17,921 bases of DNA from JAGDXZ01 sp049965975 (lineage in GTDB: Archaea; Micrarchaeota; Micrarchaeia; Micrarchaeales; CABMGC01): NCBI GenBank assembly GCA_049965975.1, contig JBMFVN010000007.1, positions 1-17,921 on the forward strand, read 5' to 3'. The number at the start of each line of letters is the position of its first letter. Position 1 is the stretch's first letter. Shown piece after piece: positions 13,811-17,921 of this stretch. A program made the translations under genes and the position numbers. A model generated the notes under the pieces. The model was not told the DNA's origin. It was given only the letters and a program-made list of their open reading frames with translations, and searched no databases.

Positions 13811-14497
13811 ATGTCTAAGACAGTAATAGCCCGTTATACCTCTGGCGGCGAAACCTTCGAAATATTCGTTGATTCAGACAAGGCATATGACTTCATACAG
13901 GGCAAGATAACAGATCCGCTTTCTGCTCTTGAAGTGGAAGAGGTGTTCAAGAATGCAAACAAGGGCGACAGGCAGAGCAAAGAAGCAATACAAAAGGCAT
14001 TTGGCACCCAGGACATAGCTGCGATAGCAGCAAAAATACTCAAAAGCGGCAACGTGCCTTTGACTACCGAGCAGAGGAACAAAATGCTCGAGGAGAAAAG
14101 AAAAGAGGTAATAAGCATAATATCAAGGAATTCTATAGACCCGAGGACAAATGCGCCTCATCCGCCTCAGAGGATAGAAAATGCGCTTAACGAGTTCAAA
14201 ATACCGATAGACCCGTTCAAGCCAGCAAGCGAGCAGGTAGATGACATAGTCAAGAAGCTAAGCTTGCACCTGCCAATCAAATTCGCAACAGTAAAGATAG
14301 AAGTCACAATACCTGCAGAGTATGCAAACAGAACATACTCTTTGCTCAAGCAGTTCGGGCTCAAGTCTGAGAAGTGGCTCCAAGACGGCTCTTTATTTGC
14401 CAGTCTGGAGTTCCCTGCAGGCCTGCAATCAGACTTCTTCGACAGGCTTAATGGCCTGACAAAAGGCTCTGCGTCTACAAAAATCATAAGCGTATGA
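13811..14497 (+). CDS. Ribosome maturation protein SBDS homologue (SDO1)
   Basis: This 228-aa protein is the archaeal SBDS/Sdo1 orthologue, which in eukaryotes releases eIF6 from 60S subunits. Domain 1 (about 1-90) contains ARYTSGGETFEIFVDSDKA, then FIQGKITDPLSALEVEEVFKNANKG. Helical domain 2 has EQRNKMLEEKRKEVISIISRNSIDPRTNAPHPPQRIENAL, the most conserved segment of the family. Domain 3 is a ferredoxin-like fold with KIEVTIPAEYANRTYSLLKQFG. The open frame starts at 13736 inside psmA, but the ATG at 13811, with GTGAAT before it and the family N-terminus after it, is the start. The gene order psmA-sbds-rrp4 is widely conserved. Confidence 0.96.
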   Translation: MSKTVIARYTSGGETFEIFVDSDKAYDFIQGKITDPLSALEVEEVFKNANKGDRQSKEAIQKAFGTQDIAAIAAKILKSGNVPLTTEQRNKMLEEKRKEVISIISRNSIDPRTNAPHPPQRIENALNEFKIPIDPFKPASEQVDDIVKKLSLHLPIKFATVKIEVTIPAEYANRTYSLLKQFGLKSEKWLQDGSLFASLEFPAGLQSDFFDRLNGLTKGSASTKIISV

Positions 14498-14527
14498 AGT
14501 GTAAAAGTGTATAAAAAGTGTATAAAA
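14498..14527 (+). repeat. Short tandem repeat AGTGTATAAAA at the rrp4 start
   Basis: AGTGTAAA (14498-14505) is followed by two identical 11-nt copies of AGTGTATAAAA (14506-14516 and 14517-14527). The last base of the second copy is the A of the rrp4 start codon. Each full copy carries a TATAAAA core and a GTG. The repeat fills the whole sbds-rrp4 gap apart from the start codon itself. Confidence 0.85.
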
Positions 14528-15141
14528 TGGCTGAGATAGTACTTCCTGGAAGCAAAATTGCCATGCAGCTCAAAAGCAACGGCACATACATAGAAAACAG
14601 CAGCACCTACGCCAATGTTGTAGGCCTTTTTGACGACGAAAAGAAGCAGTTCATTCCCTTAGAGGGCCTTTGGTACCCGAAGGAGAACGACAACGTGATA
14701 GGCAAGATAGAAACAAGGCGCTCTGGCGTGTATGTTGTTGACTTGGACTCGCCTTACAAGGGCATAATAATGTCAAAATTTGAGCACACGCGCTTTGAAG
14801 ACGGAGACATAGTAGAAGCAACTGTGAGAGAGTTCAGGGAATTCGATGACGCAATGAGCGTTGTGCTGACAAGGCCGAAGAAGCTTTACGGAGGCATACT
14901 GCTCAAGGTAAAGCCGCCGAAAGTGCCAAGGATTATAGGCAGAGGCAGCACCATGATAAACCAGATCACCGAAGCAACCAAGTCTTCAATACTTGTAGGC
15001 ATGAACGGCACTATCTGGCTTAAGGGCGGCGACATAAACTTAGCAAGCGAGGCAATAAAAAGAATAGAGGCTGAAGCCCACATATCCGGGCTTACAGACA
15101 AGATCAAGCTTATGCTTGAAGAAAAGAGGAAAAAGGAATAA
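14527..15141 (+). CDS. rrp4: Exosome complex RNA-binding protein Rrp4
   Basis: This 204-aa cap subunit of the archaeal exosome guides RNA into the Rrp41/Rrp42 hexamer. An N-terminal beta domain (IVLPGSKI to about residue 55) is followed by an S1 domain (about 55-125, DNVIGKIETRRSGVYVVDLDSPYKGI). A KH domain comes next (about 130-200, VPRIIGRGSTMINQITEATKSSILVG, with GRGS as the GxxG loop). A basic tail EEKRKKE ends the protein. The ATG at 14527 is preferred to an in-frame GTG at 14518 that lies within the tandem repeat. Proteins of the family are about 200-250 aa. Confidence 0.96.
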   Translation: MAEIVLPGSKIAMQLKSNGTYIENSSTYANVVGLFDDEKKQFIPLEGLWYPKENDNVIGKIETRRSGVYVVDLDSPYKGIIMSKFEHTRFEDGDIVEATVREFREFDDAMSVVLTRPKKLYGGILLKVKPPKVPRIIGRGSTMINQITEATKSSILVGMNGTIWLKGGDINLASEAIKRIEAEAHISGLTDKIKLMLEEKRKKE

Positions 15142-15164
15142 ATAAAATAAAAATAAAAATAAAA
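15138..15164 (+). repeat. A-rich AATAAA/AAATAA slippage repeat between rrp4 and rrp41
   Basis: The gap opens with a run of 4-6 nt units of the AATAA/AAAATAA type starting at the rrp4 stop codon. It then gives way to AAAGTGAATAC, which holds the GTGAAT-type binding site for rrp41. It is low complexity and no function is evident. Confidence 0.7.
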
Positions 15165-15180
15165 CAAAGAAAGTGAATAC

Positions 15181-15891
15181 ATGGAAAAGCCACAACTTAT
15201 AAAAGACGGCAAAAGGCTCGATGGAAGGGATTTTGACGAGCTTAGGCCCATAAGGATAACCGCAGGGGTAATAAAGAATGCTACCGGCTCAGCGTATTTG
15301 GAATGGGGAAACAACAAGGTGCTTGCAGCGGTATATGGCCCGAAAGAGGTGTTTCCAAAGCACTTTGCAGACCCTGAAAAGGCGATAGTCAAGTGCAGGT
15401 ATGCGATGGCCCCGTTCTCGTCTCTTGAGGAGCACGGGAGAGCCGGCCCAAACAGGCGTGCAACTGAAATATCAAAGGTAACAAGGGAAGTTTTTGAAAA
15501 CGTCATAATGCTTGAGCAGTTTCCGAGCACAGAAATAGACATTTTCATAGAAATACTCCAGAGCGATGGCGGAACGCGGGCAGCTGGCATAACCGCAGCC
15601 AGCGTTGCACTTGCAAACAGCGGAATACCTATAAGGGACATGCCCTACGCTGTTGCTGCAGGCAAAATAGGAGACCAATTGGTAATAGATGTCAACAAGA
15701 TAGAGGACAATTACTCTGATGCAGATGTGCCTGTCGCAATAAGCCCTAACCTGGGCCGCATACTGCTTTTGCAGATGGACGGCAACCTTACAAAGGACGA
15801 GTTCTCAAGGCTTCTTAGCATGGTAGAAAAGGCGGGCACCAAGGTGATGGCCGCGCAAAGGCAGGCCATAATGGAAATGTACAAACAGTGA
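15181..15891 (+). CDS. rrp41: Exosome complex catalytic subunit Rrp41
   Basis: This 236-aa RNase PH-fold subunit carries the phosphorolytic site of the exosome hexameric ring and removes NDPs from RNA 3' ends. It opens with KDGKRLDGRDFDELRPIRI, typical of Rrp41. The RNA/phosphate-binding Arg pair is in GPNRRATEISKVTRE, and QSDGGTRAAGITAASVAL is the conserved core helix. The catalytic acids are D176 and D182 in KIEDNYSDADVPVAI. All expected active-site residues I can locate are present. GTGAAT precedes the ATG by a few bases, and rrp42 starts 4 bases after the stop. Confidence 0.97.
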   Translation: MEKPQLIKDGKRLDGRDFDELRPIRITAGVIKNATGSAYLEWGNNKVLAAVYGPKEVFPKHFADPEKAIVKCRYAMAPFSSLEEHGRAGPNRRATEISKVTREVFENVIMLEQFPSTEIDIFIEILQSDGGTRAAGITAASVALANSGIPIRDMPYAVAAGKIGDQLVIDVNKIEDNYSDADVPVAISPNLGRILLLQMDGNLTKDEFSRLLSMVEKAGTKVMAAQRQAIMEMYKQ

Positions 15892-15895
15892 TGCT

Positions 15896-16687
15896 ATGCA
15901 AATAAAAGGAATTTCAAAAGAGTATATGAGCGAGCTCCTTAACAGGAAGGAAAGAATAGACAAAAGGAGCTTTATGGACTATAGGAACATAAGCATAAAG
16001 ACAAACGTGATACCGCATGCCGAAGGCTCAGCGAGCGTTTATCTTGGCGACACCTATGTGCTTGCAGGAGTCAAGCTTGATGTGGGAGAGCCCATGCAGG
16101 ACAAGCCTGACGAGGGCACGCTTACTACTTCTGCAGAGTTATTGCCTATGGCAAGTGCAGAATACGAGGAAGGGCCGCCAAGCCCAGAGGCGGTAGAGTT
16201 TGCCAGAGTAGTAGATAGGGGCATAAGGGCTGCCGAGCTAATAGACATGCCTGCATTGTTTATAGAAGAAAACAAAGTTTGGAACGTTTACGTAGACATA
16301 TATGTTCTCAATTACGATGGCAATTTGTTCGACGCAGGAACGCTGGCAAGCGTTGCAGCATTGCTTTCGTGCAGGATGCCAAAGCTCGAGGGCAAGGAAA
16401 TAATAAGGGAAGGCGCCTTGCCGAGGCTCAAGACAAAAGGCCTTGTCACATCATGCACCTTTGCAAAAATAGGCGAGTCTATTCTGCTTGACCCGAGCGG
16501 CACAGAAGAGTCGTTCATGAACGCAAGGTTCACAGTGGCCAACGACGAGAATTACATAAGAGCCATGCAGAAGGGGCTTTCTGGCTACTTCACAAGGCAG
16601 GAAATAGAAAGGCTTATAGATACTTCCTTTGAAAAATCTAAAACATTAAGAAAGATTGTAGAAGAAGCAGTGAAAAGCGGCGATTGA
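15896..16687 (+). CDS. rrp42: Exosome complex subunit Rrp42
   Basis: This 263-aa RNase PH-fold subunit is the non-catalytic partner of Rrp41 in the hexameric ring, contributing to RNA binding. The N-terminal extension KEYMSELLNRKERIDKRSFMDYRNISI and GSASVYLGDTYVLAGVKL are typical. So are LLPMASAEYEEGPPSPEAVEFARVVDRGIRAAELID and NLFDAGTLASVAALL. The catalytic acid pair of Rrp41 is not conserved, as expected for Rrp42. GTGATG directly before the ATG forms the binding site and overlaps the rrp41 stop. The next gene starts one base after the stop. Confidence 0.97.
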   Translation: MQIKGISKEYMSELLNRKERIDKRSFMDYRNISIKTNVIPHAEGSASVYLGDTYVLAGVKLDVGEPMQDKPDEGTLTTSAELLPMASAEYEEGPPSPEAVEFARVVDRGIRAAELIDMPALFIEENKVWNVYVDIYVLNYDGNLFDAGTLASVAALLSCRMPKLEGKEIIREGALPRLKTKGLVTSCTFAKIGESILLDPSGTEESFMNARFTVANDENYIRAMQKGLSGYFTRQEIERLIDTSFEKSKTLRKIVEEAVKSGD

Positions 16688-16688
16688 A

Positions 16689-16982
16689 TTGGCAAACTGG
16701 AACACAAGATACGGACCTAGCCTGAGAAAGAGGTACTTGGCTGTAGTAAGCCAGAAGAAAGACACCTATGTTTGCAGCGTGTGCGGCAAAAAGGCAGTAA
16801 GAAGAATAAGCACAGGCATTTGGCAGTGCAAGAGCTGCGGCGCTACTTTTGCCGGCGGGGCTTTCGCTCCTAGCACAGAAGCAGGCAAGAGTGTGGAAAG
16901 GATAATAGCACAAGTACAAGCACCTGCTAGCACGAAGAGCCCTGAGCAAGCTGCAGCAGACAGCAAACAAGCAAGCAAATAA
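16689..16982 (+). CDS. rpl37ae: 50S ribosomal protein L37Ae (eL43), TTG start
   Basis: This 97-aa large-subunit protein has a zinc ribbon. C29, C32 (CSVC) and C47, C50 (CKSC) bind one zinc, with the family segments RYGPSLRKRY before and GIWQCKSCGATFAGGA between and after. The frame has no ATG at the right place. The TTG at 16689, one base after the rrp42 stop, gives an N-terminus (MANWNTRYGPSLRKR) that aligns with the family, so the start is TTG. A tail of about 30 residues rich in Ala, Ser, Lys and Gln extends past the usual end. Confidence 0.95.
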   Translation: MANWNTRYGPSLRKRYLAVVSQKKDTYVCSVCGKKAVRRISTGIWQCKSCGATFAGGAFAPSTEAGKSVERIIAQVQAPASTKSPEQAAADSKQASK

Positions 16983-17023
16983 ATAGCTGAACATATAAAG
17001 CATAAGCAAGGAAAGGTGTCGGA

Positions 17024-17386
17024 ATGGTAAAAATCACGTTTGCACCAATAAAAGAGCTTGTAGTGCACGAAGTTGTAGAAATGAGCAGGGATGATCTGAT
17101 AAGAGAGCGCATAACGCCTGCAGGCAACATGCCACTATATTGGTGCGATGGGATTTTGTTCAGCTTCTCTTCTTTGCCAATGACCGATGCGATAGTAGAC
17201 GACTATCTGAACGGCAAGATACACTGGCTAGAAGTCCATTTTGCCAAAATGCCTAAATATACTGAAGTTATTTCGCTAGATGCTGAAGAATACAAAGCTA
17301 CTATGAATGTCAGGGTAATAGACACAAGCTCATCGCAGCTTCATAAGGAGTTCATAGCTTGGCTTAAAAGCAATACAAAACAATAG
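17024..17386 (+). CDS. Unknown 120-aa protein inside the exosome superoperon
   Basis: I do not recognise a family. The soluble protein starts with a strand (KITFAPIKELVVHEVVEM). A charged stretch with DDLIRERITPAGNMPLYWCDGILFSF follows, then an alpha/beta middle (TDAIVDDYLNGKIHWLEVHFAKM), a strand pair (EYKATMNVRVID) and a closing helix (LHKEFIAWLKSN). It has one cysteine and no membrane helix. AGGTG precedes the ATG, and ACATATAAAG (16991-17000) could be an internal promoter. In many archaea rpl37ae is followed directly by rpoP, so this is an insertion or a very diverged neighbour gene. Its position suggests work in RNA decay, ribosome assembly or transcription, but that is inference. Confidence 0.8.
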   Translation: MVKITFAPIKELVVHEVVEMSRDDLIRERITPAGNMPLYWCDGILFSFSSLPMTDAIVDDYLNGKIHWLEVHFAKMPKYTEVISLDAEEYKATMNVRVIDTSSSQLHKEFIAWLKSNTKQ

Positions 17387-17389
17387 TGT

Positions 17390-17395
17390 GAGGTG
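17390..17395 (+). promoter_or_regulatory. Ribosome binding site of rpoP
   Basis: GAGGTG lies 5 bases before the ATG at 17401, with good archaeal Shine-Dalgarno spacing. It supports the very short rpoP gene. Confidence 0.6.
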
Positions 17396-17400
17396 TATTT

Positions 17401-17535
17401 ATGGAATACGTATGCCTTCATTGTGGAAAAACAATAACGAAGCTTGAAAAGAACATGGTTAGGTGCCCATACTGCGGCTACAGGGTGCTTGTAAAGAAGA
17501 GACCTGCAATAGCACGGGAAGTCTCAACTGACTGA
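17401..17535 (+). CDS. rpoP: DNA-directed RNA polymerase subunit P (Rpo12)
   Basis: This 44-aa zinc-binding subunit of archaeal RNA polymerase corresponds to eukaryotic Rpb12 and bridges Rpo3 and Rpo2. The ribbon is CLHCGK (C5, C8) and RCPYCGYR (C22, C25), and the basic strand VLVKKRP is the conserved end. It is full length for the family. It starts 14 bases after the unknown gene, with GAGGTG before the ATG, and is the last recognisable gene of the exosome superoperon. The next members often seen in other archaea, a KEOPS Pcc1-like gene and prefoldin beta, do not follow. Confidence 0.95.
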   Translation: MEYVCLHCGKTITKLEKNMVRCPYCGYRVLVKKRPAIAREVSTD

Positions 17536-17802
17536 TTTGACTATTTTTGGCATTTGACATCCCACCCGTAAACGGCGTCACTTGTTCAGAATGGAAAAAG
17601 GAACAGGGCACTGAAGTCACTGACCAATGAAGCAAATGCCCACAATTTCTGCGGTTCGCTTTCACCACATCTATAAAAGAGCGTGGGTTTCCCGCTCACG
17701 TTGTTAAGCTGAACTAAACATAATGCAGAAGAATAAATGCTACTCAAGAGCTCAGGCAAACAGCAAGCTATTTATTGATTTTTTTATATTATCAGTGAGA
17801 GC
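17536..17802. other. 267-bp gene-free stretch with structured-RNA and promoter signals
   Basis: No convincing protein gene is present. It holds an 8-bp inverted repeat enclosing about 76 bases (see 17549-17644) and a TATA-like CTATAAAAG (17671-17679). A hairpin GAGC-GT-GGG-TTT-CCC-GCTC lies at 17679-17697. Read on the minus strand, the hairpin is followed by TTTT and would look like a terminator, but no minus-strand gene is seen to its right in the window. AT-rich TATTTATT (17769-17776) and TTATATTA (17784-17791) precede the last gene. Confidence 0.6.
17549..17644 (+). ncRNA. Candidate folded RNA, H/ACA-like, after rpoP
   Basis: GGCATTTG (17549-17556) and CAAATGCC (17633-17640) form a perfect 8-bp stem, and the trinucleotide ACA follows one base later (17642-17644). 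That is the placing of the ACA box in archaeal H/ACA guide RNAs. Inside, CTTGTTC (17581-17587) pairs with GAACAGG (17601-17607) around a 13-base loop, leaving 24-25 unpaired bases on each side that could form a guide pocket. CCG/CGG (17566-17575) is a weaker stem. I cannot place a clear kink-turn or a target, so this is a structural candidate only. It could be processed from the superoperon transcript. Confidence 0.3.
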
Positions 17803-17921
17803 ATGCAGAAAAAGGGCACGAGGAATGGGCGAACTTCAAAGAGTAACAATAATCCTACTCTTATTACAACAAAGAGACTTTTAGCCAAGGCTTCAAAAGC
17901 CCAGTCAGCAATGGAATACCT
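17803..17921 (+). CDS. Second pilin-like secreted protein with class III signal peptide (partial)
   Basis: Only the first 39 codons lie in the window. A basic Lys/Arg/Asn-rich leader of about 32 residues ends in KASKAQSAMEYL, the start of the archaeal type IV pilin/archaellin pattern: Lys-Ala, then Gln at the cleavage site and Glu at mature position 5. The next residues would be expected to begin a hydrophobic helix. The leader is far longer than the 1-2 residues in the gene at 3319. The ATG at 17803 follows GTGAG, and AT-rich boxes precede it. Confidence 0.6.
   Translation, partial: MQKKGTRNGRTSKSNNNPTLITTKRLLAKASKAQSAMEY

Noticed and set aside
14886..15641. 251-codon minus-strand open frame across rrp4 and rrp41
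   Set aside because: It overlaps two certain genes, is full of Ser/Phe shadow sequence and reads through the A-rich spacer.
17459..17668. Minus-strand 69-codon open frame overlapping rpoP
   Set aside because: It overlaps the conserved zinc-ribbon gene and the folded element, and shows no recognisable protein pattern.
17671..17700. Rho-independent-like terminator on the minus strand
   Set aside because: The hairpin followed by TTTT is suggestive, but no minus-strand gene to its right is visible in the window, so it is recorded only as part of the gene-free stretch.
1..17921. CRISPR array, insertion sequence, prophage or defence island
   Set aside because: No regularly spaced repeats, transposase, integrase, terminal inverted repeats or nuclease/helicase cassettes were seen. 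Gene content is mostly core archaeal functions.

Overview
This is an archaeal chromosome segment. It encodes archaeal forms of uS2, Rad50 with a zinc hook, Orc1/Cdc6, proteasome alpha, SBDS, the exosome Rrp4/Rrp41/Rrp42, L37Ae, Rpo12 (RpoP) and RNase P proteins. First genes of transcripts tend to have a TATA-like box about 25-30 bases before the ATG, and internal operon genes tend to have GGTGA-type ribosome binding sites. Codon choice leans visibly to ATA (Ile) and AGG (Arg). The compact layout, the shortened core proteins, the small surface proteins with class III (type IV pilin-like) signals and a tRNA with a tiny T-arm intron suggest a DPANN lineage close to Micrarchaeota/ARMAN. That placement is inference and was not tested by a search.

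Left part (1-3837, plus strand): a tRNA-Pro-like gene cut at its first base and apparently interrupted by an 11-nt bulge-helix-bulge intron sits 10 bases before rpsB. Then come rad50, with no mre11 in the window, and a small pilin-like secreted protein. Next is metG (3932-5596). It converges, with an 18-bp overlap, on a minus-strand gene for a 503-aa, sequon-rich, membrane-anchored surface protein. A divergent promoter region then starts an unrecognised 156-aa protein and a minimal GNAT acetyltransferase, which converge on a DUF92 membrane protein.

Middle part (8741-11675, minus strand): a tight operon reading mrp-like ATPase, orc1/cdc6, rnp3 (Rpp30), rnp2 (Pop5), with junctions of 12 nt, TAATG and ATGA. 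It links the replication initiator to two RNase P subunits. The Mrp-like protein contains no cysteine, so it cannot use the usual CPxC cluster site. A GT4 glycosyltransferase diverges from this operon.

Right part (13102-17535, plus strand): the classical archaeal exosome/proteasome superoperon, psmA-sbds-rrp4-rrp41-rrp42-rpl37ae-(unknown 120 aa)-rpoP. It couples RNA degradation, ribosome maturation and protein turnover. In many archaea rnp2/rnp3 are part of this cluster; here they lie about 4 kb away in the orc1 operon. After rpoP comes a 267-bp gene-free stretch holding a possible H/ACA-like folded RNA, a second hairpin and promoter-like boxes. The window ends in the first 39 codons of another pilin-like protein.

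I found no CRISPR array, insertion sequence or defence island. The most interesting points are the mini-intron tRNA with anticodon AGG, the cysteine-free Mrp, the mixed replication/RNase P operon, the unknown superoperon protein and two candidate structured RNAs.
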